A DNA stretch of 64,000 nucleotides from Lachnospiraceae bacterium (GCA_014799465.1 JAAVHZ010000051.1:28316-92315); one strand, 5' to 3'. Positions 24,991 to 34,324 are shown, numbered from the stretch's first letter. Notes: generated by a model not told the origin, from the sequence alone. Program-made: numbers and translations.

Positions 24991-26626
24991 GAAGATAATA
25001 ATAATCACCGCTGTTGTTCTTTTAGTAGTTGCTGCATCAAGTATAGGAATTTATTATGCAATATCGCAAAATAATAAAAAACATACCGTAGAAACAACAC
25101 CTATAGAATACGTCTGTGCCTATGATTATGACATGATGGAATCATCACTGTCAGGAAGCGTATTTGCAGGAGGCGGTCAGAATATACGGCTTGACGAGAA
25201 CGACATAATAAGCCAGATACTTGTAAATGAAGGTGATACTGTTGAAGTTGGCACTCCTCTTATAGCACTTGATTCCAATAAATTAAAACTGGAACTTGAT
25301 TCATGCAACCTTCAAGTGCAGCAGGATGATTTAGATATACAGCTTGCTAATAAAATGCTGACAAAATATCAAAATGCCGTTCCTTATACAGAACCCGAAA
25401 CCCCTGACGAATCTGATTTTACTGAACCGGATTATATTGAACCGGATAATATTATTTCAGAGATAAATAATATTTCACAGGCATTTGAGGGTGATGGCAG
25501 CATCGACAACCCATATAAATTTAAATGTAGCGGCGACTGTACTTTACATGCCTCTCTATTTAAAAATATCGAAGGCGACAATATATATGTTACATTGTAC
25601 ATTTATTCAGAAGATACGGGAGATTTTGCATATACATGCATTTTATCTCCGACAGGTAAAAATACTTCCATAAAGGATGACTACACATGGAAGGTGGGCA
25701 GTATCTATACTCTTGCAGACGGCACTGAAACTATACAGCTTAATAATACCATGCCGCCGGTTCCATGCGAATTTTCTGCTTATACGCCTGATATATCTGA
25801 TGAGCCGGATGATGATATACTAGATGAACTAGACGAACTGGATGAACTGGATGACGAAGACGAGCCTTCTGAATCTGACAGTATTAACGGAAAATACACA
25901 CAATTTGAATTGAATCAGATGATTTCTGAAAAACAAAAGGAAATTGCCGAGCTTACAATCAAGAAAAAGGAAGATGAGTTAAGTGCAAAAAAAGCACAGG
26001 ATAAATTTAACAAGGCAACCATAACCAGTACTGTAAGCGGTGTAGTGACATCTATTAATGCTGATGCTGACTCTTCCGAGCCTGTCATGGTTATTTCTGA
26101 CAGTGCCGGATTATATGTAAAAACGGCAGTTGATGAATATACTTATGCATCTGTTAAAGTAGGAGACACTATTAACATTATTTCATGGGGTGAATTAGGA
26201 GAGCAGCAGATTCAAGGCACAATAACTTCTATTTCACCATACCCTACATCCGGAAGTAATGAATATGCATATACTTCTAATAAAAACCTGTCTTTTTACC
26301 CTATAACAGTAAATGTGGATAAATCATCAGGTCTCAAAGTAGATGACTATGTATCTGTATCATTTAAAGATGTATCTGACGAAGATTCTCAGGTCATCGG
26401 AATTGAAAAAGCATATATAGGTGACGATAATGGTAAGAAATTCCTATACCTTGTAGACGAAAAGGGTTATCTTAAAAAAACATATGTAACTACCGGAAAG
26501 ACTTTTTATGATTCTTATCTTGAGATAAAAGATGAGATTGACACCAGCGGATATATTGCCTCTCCGTATACTAAGTATGCAAAAGACGGTGCAAAAGCAG
26601 ATACATCCGACATGGACATAGAATAA
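24977..26626 (+). CDS. Second HlyD/MacA-type adaptor with a large insertion in the hairpin
   Basis: A 549-residue membrane-fusion protein with a membrane segment at about 6-28. The lipoyl-like part (IISQILVNEGDTVEVGTPL) is followed by the first helix of the hairpin (about 100-133). About 160 residues (136-297) then interrupt the hairpin: a Pro/Glu/Asp-rich stretch, a beta-rich domain with two cysteines (CSGDC) and a second acidic linker (ILDELDELDELDDEDE). The return helix and barrel follow. A GGAGGTGAT site inside the ATPase gene precedes the ATG. Two different adaptors in one exporter operon is unusual. Confidence 0.85.
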   Translation: MKKNKKIIIITAVVLLVVAASSIGIYYAISQNNKKHTVETTPIEYVCAYDYDMMESSLSGSVFAGGGQNIRLDENDIISQILVNEGDTVEVGTPLIALDSNKLKLELDSCNLQVQQDDLDIQLANKMLTKYQNAVPYTEPETPDESDFTEPDYIEPDNIISEINNISQAFEGDGSIDNPYKFKCSGDCTLHASLFKNIEGDNIYVTLYIYSEDTGDFAYTCILSPTGKNTSIKDDYTWKVGSIYTLADGTETIQLNNTMPPVPCEFSAYTPDISDEPDDDILDELDELDELDDEDEPSESDSINGKYTQFELNQMISEKQKEIAELTIKKKEDELSAKKAQDKFNKATITSTVSGVVTSINADADSSEPVMVISDSAGLYVKTAVDEYTYASVKVGDTINIISWGELGEQQIQGTITSISPYPTSGSNEYAYTSNKNLSFYPITVNVDKSSGLKVDDYVSVSFKDVSDEDSQVIGIEKAYIGDDNGKKFLYLVDEKGYLKKTYVTTGKTFYDSYLEIKDEIDTSGYIASPYTKYAKDGAKADTSDMDIE

Positions 26627-26640
26627 GGAGGAACGTGATT

Positions 26641-27897
26641 ATGTTAGAAAATATCAGACTGTCATTTCAGGGAATTTGGTCTCACAAGCTTCGTTCCATC
26701 CTGACAATGCTTGGTATAATTATCGGTATAGCTGCTATTATTACCATTGTATCTACCATAAAGGGAACTAACGAACAGATAAAAGAAAACCTCATAGGTT
26801 CAGGAAATAATAATGTTACCATATCTGTATACCGTGACGGCTATGAATACGAATTTAATAACTACGAAGGCATACCGGACGGTATAGACCCCATATCAGA
26901 TGAACTATTTGAAGAAATATGTAAAACAAAAAATGTAAAAAGTGCTTCTCTTTTCAACAAACGCAGCGATTGGGGAGAATCAGTATATTACAATTCCACC
27001 TCTCTTTCTTCCTCATATATATATGGAATAGACAGCAATTATCTTTCTACCTGCGGCTATACAGTATATAAAGGAAGAGGATTCCATCAGTCAGATTTTG
27101 ACAAATACAGAAAAGTAGTGCTTATTGATGAACATACACAGGAAAGCCTTTTTCCGGGAATTGACCCCATAGATAAGGTTATTGATATTAACGGAGAACC
27201 TTTCACCGTTATAGGAATTATTAAAAAAATGGATGAATTCAAACCTACCATAAACAGTGTTGAGGATTATTACTCATATATGGATGACAGCGGATGCAGC
27301 CTGTATATTCCTTCAGTTGTCTGGCCTTCCGTATATTCATTTGATGAACCTCAATTTGTAGTAGTTAAGGCTGCAAACACTGATTCCATGAATTCTGTAG
27401 GAAAGGAAATTGCATCACTGATTAATTCAAATGTTGTAACTTCCCAAACATGTAAGTACAAATCTAACAATGCGATGAAAGAGTTAGAAAGTCTTCAGGA
27501 TATCAGCAATTCAACTAATACGCAGCTTATATGGATTGCCAGCATATCTCTTCTTGTAGGAGGTATAGGTGTTATGAACATCATGCTTGTATCCGTTACG
27601 GAACGAACAAGGGAAATCGGACTGAAGAAAGCTATTGGTGCAAGGAAGAACAAAATTCTTTTCCAGTTTCTTACAGAATCAATGGTTCTCACCAGTCTTG
27701 GCGGAATACTGGGAGTATTGTGCGGTATAGGATTATCCCGTGTTGTCTCAAGCATAGCAAATATTCCTGTTGCAATAAGTATACCGGCTGCAATTATAGC
27801 GGTTGTATTCTCTATGGTTATTGGTATTATATTTGGTCTTATACCGTCTATACAGGCGGCAAACCTTGATCCGATAGATGCGTTGAGATATGAGTAA
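26641..27897 (+). CDS. MacB-type ABC transporter permease
   Basis: A 418-residue permease. The N-terminal IWSHKLRSILTMLGIIIGI segment (membrane at about 18-38), a MacB-PCD extracellular domain (about 45-270), then three membrane segments in the FtsX domain with NIMLVSVTERTREIGLKKAI and a last PxxxAANLDPIDALRYE motif are all typical. The start at 26641 has GGAGG 9 nt upstream. It completes the adaptor-ATPase-adaptor-permease exporter. Confidence 0.93.
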   Translation: MLENIRLSFQGIWSHKLRSILTMLGIIIGIAAIITIVSTIKGTNEQIKENLIGSGNNNVTISVYRDGYEYEFNNYEGIPDGIDPISDELFEEICKTKNVKSASLFNKRSDWGESVYYNSTSLSSSYIYGIDSNYLSTCGYTVYKGRGFHQSDFDKYRKVVLIDEHTQESLFPGIDPIDKVIDINGEPFTVIGIIKKMDEFKPTINSVEDYYSYMDDSGCSLYIPSVVWPSVYSFDEPQFVVVKAANTDSMNSVGKEIASLINSNVVTSQTCKYKSNNAMKELESLQDISNSTNTQLIWIASISLLVGGIGVMNIMLVSVTERTREIGLKKAIGARKNKILFQFLTESMVLTSLGGILGVLCGIGLSRVVSSIANIPVAISIPAAIIAVVFSMVIGIIFGLIPSIQAANLDPIDALRYE

Positions 27898-27977
27898 AAT
27901 AAAAAAATAAATCCTCCGGCGGTTGGTTTCGCTACGCTGCAAAGACCGCCTACGGATTTATTTTTTTATTTTATGTT
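27894..27977. repeat. Long perfect hairpin, copy 1 (terminator-like repeat)
   Basis: An inverted repeat whose outer arms match over 20 bp (TAAAATAAAAAAATAAATCC and its complement), with GGCGG/CCGCC inside and a loop containing GGTTTCGCTACGCTGCAAAG. It overlaps the stop of the permease gene and ends in a long T-run, so it should terminate that operon. The 33-bp core 27918-27950 recurs exactly at 28110-28142. The 110 bp between the copies shows nothing. Confidence 0.85.
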
Positions 27978-28092
27978 TTGGCTGGATTTTACGTGTTTTC
28001 TTAAGTTTTTATTTATCAAGTGAATTATATTAGAGTAGTGATATTGTTTAAGGGTGTTTGGTGATGTGTTATATTTATCACTGTATTTGACA

Positions 28093-28166
28093 TAAAAAGT
28101 AAATTCTTTGGCGGTTGGTTTCGCTACGCTGCAAAGACCGCCTGCGGATTTATTTTTTTTACTTTT
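28093..28166. repeat. Terminator-like hairpin repeat, copy 2
   Basis: The core 28110-28142 is identical to copy 1 over 33 bp, and the right arm GCGGATTTATTTTTTTTAC is nearly the same, but the left arm has partly lost its match. It lies 30 bp after the stop of the minus-strand permease gene and probably terminates it. Two copies facing convergent operons suggest duplication of a small palindromic element. Confidence 0.8.
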
Positions 28167-28195
28167 TTGTCTGAGTTGGACTGTTTTTTTAATAG

Positions 28196-30520
28196 TTATT
28201 CTTTTATTAGGGTGTATGGGGTTATTTTTTTTAGGGGGAGGGATAGGAGGATGGTGAGGGTAAGGTTTATCAGGAGTTGTATCAGGGCTGACAGGAGGAG
28301 GAATGATAAGGGGGTGCTGAGGTTATTTTTCATGGCTCCTATTGTGCTGAATATTGTGTTGTTGATTATGGGAATATACCATAGTCCGGCTATTGCTGAG
28401 GAGAATACGGCAATTAGTGATACTGGCAGGAGGCTTCCTGATATCTGGTAAATCAGTTGGATATTGGAATAACCTATGGCTTTATAAATGCCAAATTCCT
28501 GTTTTCTGCTTATTATTAATGATTTTATAATAATGTATAGAACCAGAAAAACTATCAGTATTGTCAAAATAAGAACTGATACAATAATGACTTTTACAGT
28601 TCCTGAATACATATCCTGCGATACTTTTGTCATTTTATTAAAGTTGATGGAATTTACTATATTGGCAGGATTTTTCTTTTCCGTTTCTGTAATATATGTT
28701 TGCACATCAACATTATCCTTTAAATAAAGATAAATGGACTGACACTTGTATTCACTATTAATATTTAAATAACCTTCTTGTGTAAGCTCGCAAACTTCAC
28801 CCTGATAATTTACACTTTGGATAAAACCTACTATTTCATATAAATAAGCACCATCTCCGTATTTAATTTCAATCCTGTCACCAATGGAATATTCATCTGC
28901 CAGTGCACTTCCGACGGCAATCTCATTTTTATCTATGGGATTTCTTCCCCTATAACACAAATCATTATTTACATTCGAGAAATTTTCACATATAAATGTG
29001 GTTATGCTGCCGTTTTTAGTTTCAACAACTGCGGTATCATATTCTAATACTTTTTCTGTTTGTGAATCTTTTTCTAATATGTCCTTTATCCGGTTTTTGC
29101 TGTCAGATGTTATATTAAAAACAACATCGGGTGTTTCTTCCGACAATGTACTTGTAAAATTATCAGGCTCTATGACTACATTGTAAAACAGCGTTCCTAC
29201 AAAAGCATTAAGCACCATAATCAGAAATGTCACAACAAAAAGCAGTACATTCTGCTTTACCATAGATGCCGTCTGCTTAATTATAAGATTTATCTGCAGA
29301 TTTCCTGACATTCGCTCTAACGGAAAATGATTTTTTGTATTGTGGCTGTTTCCACCGTTTCTACGGATTGCATTGACAGGATGTAACCTTCTAATTCGTG
29401 CAGCCGCAGTATAAGTAAAAAGTATCGTAATTCCCATAAGGACAATAAATGTAATGCACAAAGCAGCCATATCAAAATGCAATGAAAAAGAAAATCCTGA
29501 CTGCAATGCAAGCATTTCAGACAAAACAGGAAGCAGAACATATGAAGCAGCCACTCCTGTTAATGCAGATGCAGCTCCAACTATAATATATGGCAGTATG
29601 GTTACACATATAATTAAGGAACCGGTATATCCAACAGCTTTCAATACACCCATATTCACAATTTCTTCCTCTATGGTATTTTGAATACGGAATTTGCACA
29701 ACAGCATACTTACAAGCAATATAACCAAAGAAAATGCAGTCAGTATAACTACAATAATATTGCAGACCATTGTCCTGACCTGTTTCGTTGCGGCACTGTC
29801 TGTTATTGATAACAAATTTATATTTTTCTCTGAAAGCAGTGAATTTACAGTAATTGTAACATCTTCAATATCAGCCTCATTTTCTGTCACAATAGAATAT
29901 TCTTTTACTTTGTTTTCTTCTATTTTATTAGCAAAGTTATTATATGTTTCATTTGGCAGATATGCTGCCATAAGTCCCGTACCGGCATTTCCATACTGCA
30001 TTTCCTGAACGATACCTGCAATCTGAAAAGTATAATACTCACTATCAATTTTATATGTAATGCTGTCCCCTATATCATAATTTCCAAACTGTGCCACATA
30101 TAATGGAATGTATATAGAAAGGTTCTGTTCATCTCCTTTTTCATTAACCTCAAACCTGTTCAGATTCCTTACATCATCCATATTATAAAATATAGTTCTA
30201 ATTGAAAAATCCACTCCCCTGAACTCTTCAATTACTGCATCTGTGAGAAGTCCCTCGTGACTTTCAATCTCTTCTGCTCCCTTAATATTCATGCACTCAT
30301 TCATTAAGGTATCTGTATCCTGTACTGCCGGAATGCAAAAATTAACATTCGCAGTATCCAGTTTGTCAAACTTATTATCATATGCTTTATCAACCTGAGA
30401 AGTCAGTACCAGAGCCGGATTCAAAATGAAAGCTGTTATCAGTATTACTATTCCAAAAGATATGTACTGTCCTTTTTCTTTTTTAATATTATGCAATGTA
30501 AGCCCACTTATTTTTCCCAT
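28196..30520 (-). CDS. FtsX-like ABC transporter permease
   Basis: A 774-residue permease: a membrane segment at about 18-40, a large extracellular domain, three segments at about 255-375, a further segment near 430, a second extracellular domain and three C-terminal segments, ending KKITPYTLIKE. This is the two-repeat FtsX layout of bacteriocin or peptide-sensing exporters. The start at 30520 (MGKISGLTLHNIKKEKGQ) follows the ATPase stop by 1 nt and has GGGGTGG upstream. Confidence 0.88.
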   Translation of the reverse strand: MGKISGLTLHNIKKEKGQYISFGIVILITAFILNPALVLTSQVDKAYDNKFDKLDTANVNFCIPAVQDTDTLMNECMNIKGAEEIESHEGLLTDAVIEEFRGVDFSIRTIFYNMDDVRNLNRFEVNEKGDEQNLSIYIPLYVAQFGNYDIGDSITYKIDSEYYTFQIAGIVQEMQYGNAGTGLMAAYLPNETYNNFANKIEENKVKEYSIVTENEADIEDVTITVNSLLSEKNINLLSITDSAATKQVRTMVCNIIVVILTAFSLVILLVSMLLCKFRIQNTIEEEIVNMGVLKAVGYTGSLIICVTILPYIIVGAASALTGVAASYVLLPVLSEMLALQSGFSFSLHFDMAALCITFIVLMGITILFTYTAAARIRRLHPVNAIRRNGGNSHNTKNHFPLERMSGNLQINLIIKQTASMVKQNVLLFVVTFLIMVLNAFVGTLFYNVVIEPDNFTSTLSEETPDVVFNITSDSKNRIKDILEKDSQTEKVLEYDTAVVETKNGSITTFICENFSNVNNDLCYRGRNPIDKNEIAVGSALADEYSIGDRIEIKYGDGAYLYEIVGFIQSVNYQGEVCELTQEGYLNINSEYKCQSIYLYLKDNVDVQTYITETEKKNPANIVNSINFNKMTKVSQDMYSGTVKVIIVSVLILTILIVFLVLYIIIKSLIISRKQEFGIYKAIGYSNIQLIYQISGSLLPVSLIAVFSSAIAGLWYIPIINNTIFSTIGAMKNNLSTPLSFLLLSALIQLLINLTLTILLSLPLKKITPYTLIKE

Positions 30521-30521
30521 T

Positions 30522-31289
30522 TTACCACCCCATTTCCGACAAAAAACTATCCAGCTGTTCTGTTCTTCTGATGTCATTTTGCTGATAAGAACCCAAATCA
30601 CATTCGCCTGAAATCTTTCCGTCTTTAAGATAAATAACTCTATTTCCCCTTAACGCTGATTTCTTATCATGCGTCACCATTATGATACTTTGCCCGTTAT
30701 AATGCAGTTTTGTAAATACATCCAAAACTGCCTCTGAATTGCCGGAGTTCAATGCACCTGTCGGTTCATCTGCAAATACCACCTCGGGCTGATTAATAAC
30801 TGCCCTTACAATACCTGCCCTCTGTGCCTCGCCGCCTGAAATCTGAGACGAACATTTCTTTGTTGTAGCCTCAGGAATATTTACCATTTCAAATAATTCT
30901 TCTGCCCTTTTTATAATATCTTTTTTGTTATTGCACACTAATGCCCCTGCTGTAATAACATTATCCATAAGACTCATTTTCTCCAACAGATATATCTGCT
31001 GAAATACAAATCCGCAGCTTTTTCTTCTAAATACAGCCAGTTTATCATCACTTAATTTCATAAGATTTTCACCCGAAAACTCAATCTCACCTGATGTCGG
31101 TCTGTCCATTCCTGAAAGTGAATATAACAATGTAGATTTTCCTGCTCCTGACGATCCCATAATTACAGTAAAATCTCCCCTATATATGTTTAAATCCAGA
31201 TTGTCAAATATTATTTGTTCCATATCCTGACTTGTAAAACTCTTTTTTAATTTTCTTGCAGATATAACTGCTTCTTTTTTATTTTCCAT
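30522..31289 (-). CDS. ABC transporter ATP-binding protein
   Basis: A 255-residue ATPase with Walker A GSSGAGKST, Q-loop FVFQQIYLLEKM, a variant signature ISGGEAQRAG, Walker B VVFADEPTGALN and switch MVTHD. The usual D after GAL is N in DEPTGALN. The start at 31289 (MENKKEAV) has GGGGGGAG 9 nt upstream, overlapping the end of the regulator gene. It forms an operon with the XRE regulator and the FtsX permease. Confidence 0.92.
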   Translation of the reverse strand: MENKKEAVISARKLKKSFTSQDMEQIIFDNLDLNIYRGDFTVIMGSSGAGKSTLLYSLSGMDRPTSGEIEFSGENLMKLSDDKLAVFRRKSCGFVFQQIYLLEKMSLMDNVITAGALVCNNKKDIIKRAEELFEMVNIPEATTKKCSSQISGGEAQRAGIVRAVINQPEVVFADEPTGALNSGNSEAVLDVFTKLHYNGQSIIMVTHDKKSALRGNRVIYLKDGKISGECDLGSYQQNDIRRTEQLDSFLSEMGW

Positions 31290-31303
31290 ATATCTTCTCC
31301 CCC

Positions 31304-32185
31304 CTAACAATCTGATGTACATATAACAAGTTCACTTTTGATACCATTTAGTTCAATAACATTTTCTGAATCCTCATCTGCAAAACACTCTGCTTTGATA
31401 TCATTTTTCTGATATGATATGCTGTTACCCAATCCCTTCCTGACAGCCTTAAACCTGATACCCTGCGGAACCTGTATCCTGGAAGTGGAATTAAGCTGAT
31501 TAATTTCAACTGCACCGTCTAATGTATTGCATACTATGTTCATATCCAGATTGCAATTTATCTCTACTGTTCCGACAACATCTTCTAATATAATCTCCGA
31601 CGATTTTATATCAAGTTCTATACTGTCACTGTTAAGTGAGCGGAGTTCTATACTTTTTGCATGGGCATCAAGTTCAATCCTTGTAATATATTTCTGTGGA
31701 AGCTGAACATATATAAAGAGCGATTCTTTTGCAGATGCTTCCGTCATTTGATTTAATCTGTTCATATCCAAATCAATGCAATTCTTTATATCATCAATTT
31801 TCAGTTTGAAATCGCTTTGAATAGTTGAAAGTGTATTTGATGCAAGGCGGATACGTATTTTTTCCCCATCATATCCTGATACCATAATCTTATTTGCTCC
31901 GCCCAACTTCATATCATAACGTTTAGCATGGTCAATATCATACTCGGTAACGCTCTCATACAGATAGTCTGTTTGATTATTTGTGCTCTTTTGTTCTGAA
32001 ATAAGTTCATCAACAGATATATCAAAAAGTTTGGAAATTGCGATTATATTTTCGATATCAGGAATACCTCTGTCCGTTTCCCACTTAGTAATTGCCTGTC
32101 TGGAAACACCAATTTTTTCAGCCAGTTTTTCCTGTGACATATTCGCATGCCTGCGTATAGTTTTTAACTTTTCACCAAATGTCAT
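31304..32185 (-). CDS. XRE family regulator with C-terminal beta-rich sensor-like domain
   Basis: A 293-residue protein. The helix-turn-helix is at about residues 3-60 (MSQEKLAEKIGVSRQAITKW). After a linker, residues 105-290 form a run of short beta strands (IELDAHAKSIELRSLNSDSI, TVEINCNLDMNIVCNTLDGA) like the DUF4097 beta-repeat fold. Three in-frame ATGs lie at 32191, 32188 and 32185; the last has the best spacing to GGAGG. It leads the ABC operon and probably controls it. No membrane segment is present. Confidence 0.85.
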   Translation of the reverse strand: MTFGEKLKTIRRHANMSQEKLAEKIGVSRQAITKWETDRGIPDIENIIAISKLFDISVDELISEQKSTNNQTDYLYESVTEYDIDHAKRYDMKLGGANKIMVSGYDGEKIRIRLASNTLSTIQSDFKLKIDDIKNCIDLDMNRLNQMTEASAKESLFIYVQLPQKYITRIELDAHAKSIELRSLNSDSIELDIKSSEIILEDVVGTVEINCNLDMNIVCNTLDGAVEINQLNSTSRIQVPQGIRFKAVRKGLGNSISYQKNDIKAECFADEDSENVIELNGIKSELVICTSDC

Positions 32186-32320
32186 CATCATGACCTCCTT
32201 AAATTTAATACGCTGATTATAGAAAACTGACCTAAAAACAGCAAGAAAACACTGTTTACATCCTTAAAATTTTTGCTACTTTCCGTAACATTTGCAAAAT
32301 TTCTTCATTAAAACAAGCAA

Positions 32321-32407
32321 ATCCCCCTCATAAAATCCCAGATGTTTTTTGCTTGTGGCAAAATTTGCTATAGCAAAATTAACTTCTATAAGATTTATGA
32401 GGGGGAT
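32321..32407 (-). terminator. Extended 3' stem structure after the DUF4097 gene
   Basis: Outer arms ATCCCCCTCATAAA (32321-32334) and TTTATGAGGGGGAT (32394-32407) pair over 14 bp and enclose about 59 nt, which contain a second palindrome TTTGCTATAGCAAA. On the minus strand a T-rich stretch follows. It probably ends the PadR-DUF1700-DUF4097 transcript; the long branched form is larger than a simple terminator. Confidence 0.65.
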
Positions 32408-32427
32408 ATTTATCTGCATTGAAAGTT

Positions 32428-33234
32428 CTACTTAGTTTTAATATTTATCTCTCCCATCGAACAGTCTACAGACATATCATATTCTGAATCATTATCGATT
32501 GATTTTTCTACTCCCATTCCTGCATAACTGCTATCATTAATATTAACTTCACCCATGGAACATTCTATTTCATAATTATAATACTTTTCTTCCTGTTCAA
32601 CTTCTAAATCAACTGAACCCATGGAGCACTCTATTTCTGCATTTCCTTTAACACTTCCTGAAACTTCTATGGAACCTGCCCCACATTCTATAATTAATTC
32701 TTCGGTGTCAATATCCTCTGCAACTACTTCTCCTGCTCCAATATCCAAATCAATGCTCTCAGCTTTTACATCTTCTATCTGTATTACTCCTGCACCACAG
32801 TCTATTTCTATATTCTTAAATTCATAATCCTCCGGTATATATATTGTTATTTTGCCTACACTTTTTTTAATATGCCATAAATATTTTCGTCTTTCTGTCT
32901 GTACTACTATGTCATCATTGCTTATATTCCATGTCATATTTATTCCTTCTGATTCTGCAAAGAACTTTCCATCATCTGATTTTTTAACAATCACTTCTGC
33001 TCCGCCTATATCCATCAAAAGATTCATCGCTTTATCAAGCTCTATCGGTTTATCTAAAGATTCATCCATATTATTTATTTTATCATCAACATTACAATTT
33101 ATGCCTATTCCCGGAATATCTACTAATATATCATTATATCTTGCACCTGACATCCAACTAATCAGACAGCATATAATACCTATTACAAATATTATGCCCG
33201 ATGTAATCAAACCGGCTTTTGTAAATTTCTTCAT
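32428..33234 (-). CDS. DUF4097 family beta-strand repeat protein, membrane-anchored
   Basis: A 268-residue protein with one membrane segment at about 8-30 and an extracytoplasmic domain of repeated short strands (IEIDCGAGVIQIEDVKAESI, LDIGAGEVVAEDI, IECGAGSIEVSG, IECSMGSVDLEV). This is the DUF4097 right-handed beta-repeat pattern. Its ATG overlaps the DUF1700 stop (ATGA). The PadR-DUF1700-DUF4097 set is a common Firmicutes module thought to sense the envelope; function unproven. Confidence 0.88.
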   Translation of the reverse strand: MKKFTKAGLITSGIIFVIGIICCLISWMSGARYNDILVDIPGIGINCNVDDKINNMDESLDKPIELDKAMNLLMDIGGAEVIVKKSDDGKFFAESEGINMTWNISNDDIVVQTERRKYLWHIKKSVGKITIYIPEDYEFKNIEIDCGAGVIQIEDVKAESIDLDIGAGEVVAEDIDTEELIIECGAGSIEVSGSVKGNAEIECSMGSVDLEVEQEEKYYNYEIECSMGEVNINDSSYAGMGVEKSIDNDSEYDMSVDCSMGEINIKTK

Positions 33235-33896
33235 AATTTTTTTCCTCCACTTTTCTTTATTTTCCCTATCATTTTTTCTATAAATCTGATAAGCCATGGG
33301 AAAAATACTACAATGCAGTTAATAATTACCACTGCTGCAACTATTCCTATTGACAGAACTATACATCCTGCACCCATCATTCCTAATCCTACTGAGGTTT
33401 CAGTAAATATCATGCTAATTCCTGCTGCACCCAACCATATACCTGTTGCAACAAGGCATATGGCTGCTGCAAAAAATCCAAACAATACGCCTAAAACCGC
33501 CATACTTAACCCAAACAGTACACTTAACAAAGCTATTGCCAGTGAAAACCATATTGGAGACGTTATTATAAGCCCTATAATTATAACTGCCATTTCACCA
33601 CTGCTGCGTTTTTTCTTTTCTGAATTATTATTATACTTTTCATCAAAATGTCTTTTAGGTGCGTTATAATTCACCTTTTCATCTGCCATAAAATCTATGT
33701 CCGGATTAAGTATTGAGCGTTTGAGCTCCTTTGCCACTTCTTCCGGTGTGCCTATACTTTCCGGTACTTTGTCATCATTTCCGATACCGGCATCATCCAT
33801 ATAATTGTTATAATAATCTATGGCTTCCTGTCTTTCTGAAGGTGACAGTTCAGCCAGAAATTCTTCTAACTTTTTCATAAACTCACTACGATTCAT
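33231..33896 (-). CDS. DUF1700 (HAAS domain) membrane protein
   Basis: A 221-residue protein. Residues 1-70 form the helical HAAS/DUF1700 domain (MNRSEFMKKLEEFLAELSPS, YYNNYMDDA). Membrane segments follow at about 100-125, 128-160 and 165-200. It is coupled to DUF4097 downstream and lies 20 bp after the PadR gene. HAAS proteins are usual partners of PadR regulators. Confidence 0.88.
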   Translation of the reverse strand: MNRSEFMKKLEEFLAELSPSERQEAIDYYNNYMDDAGIGNDDKVPESIGTPEEVAKELKRSILNPDIDFMADEKVNYNAPKRHFDEKYNNNSEKKKRSSGEMAVIIIGLIITSPIWFSLAIALLSVLFGLSMAVLGVLFGFFAAAICLVATGIWLGAAGISMIFTETSVGLGMMGAGCIVLSIGIVAAVVIINCIVVFFPWLIRFIEKMIGKIKKSGGKKL

Positions 33897-33916
33897 TTAT
33901 TCTCATTCCTCTCTGA

Positions 33917-34231
33917 CTATTGTGCTAATAATAGTGATGATATTTTTGACGAATATTCCCGCCATTCACCTCTGTAAAGATTAAGCTGTGCACTGCCTCT
34001 TTCAGTAACCTTATAATATCTCCTGTTTCTTCCGTCACATTGACGGTCATAAGTATGAAGGCAATCATCTTTCTGAAGCCTTCTAAGCACCGGATATAAA
34101 GTAGATTCTGATACATCAATCACCTGCTTTACATCCTGAGTAATCTTATACCCATAACTGCCATCACTTTCTTTAGAAACAGCTGCCAATACTATGGCAT
34201 CTAAAAGAGCCGCACCTGTTGTGAACGTCAT
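33917..34231 (-). CDS. PadR family transcriptional regulator
   Basis: A 104-residue winged-helix protein with SYGYKITQDVKQVIDVSEST, LYPVLRRLQKDDCLHTY and RRYYKVTERG, the PadR core. The start at 34231 has GGAGG 6 nt upstream; the ATG at 34237 touches it. It heads the DUF1700/DUF4097 operon and has a palindrome over its own -10 box, so autorepression is likely. Confidence 0.93.
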   Translation of the reverse strand: MTFTTGAALLDAIVLAAVSKESDGSYGYKITQDVKQVIDVSESTLYPVLRRLQKDDCLHTYDRQCDGRNRRYYKVTERGSAQLNLYRGEWREYSSKISSLLLAQ

Positions 34232-34281
34232 ATGCATCCTCCTTGTCTGTTTGACTACTTTATAATATTATTTTATTTTGT

Positions 34282-34324
34282 ATATTATATGATATATAAT
34301 ATGATATGAATAATAATTTGTCAA
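34282..34324 (-). promoter_or_regulatory. PadR operon promoter with overlapping palindrome
   Basis: On the minus strand TTGACA (34319-34324) and TATTAT (34296-34301) are 17 bp apart. A palindrome with arms ATATTATAT (34282-34290) and ATATAATAT (34294-34302) around GAT covers the -10. The 9-3-9 geometry is the same as in the operator before DUF6440 (1106-1126). Confidence 0.7.

Noticed and set aside
28167..28451. 94-codon plus-strand frame near the terminator repeat
   Set aside because: It is antisense to the end of the FtsX permease, which continues in frame to its natural C-terminus.
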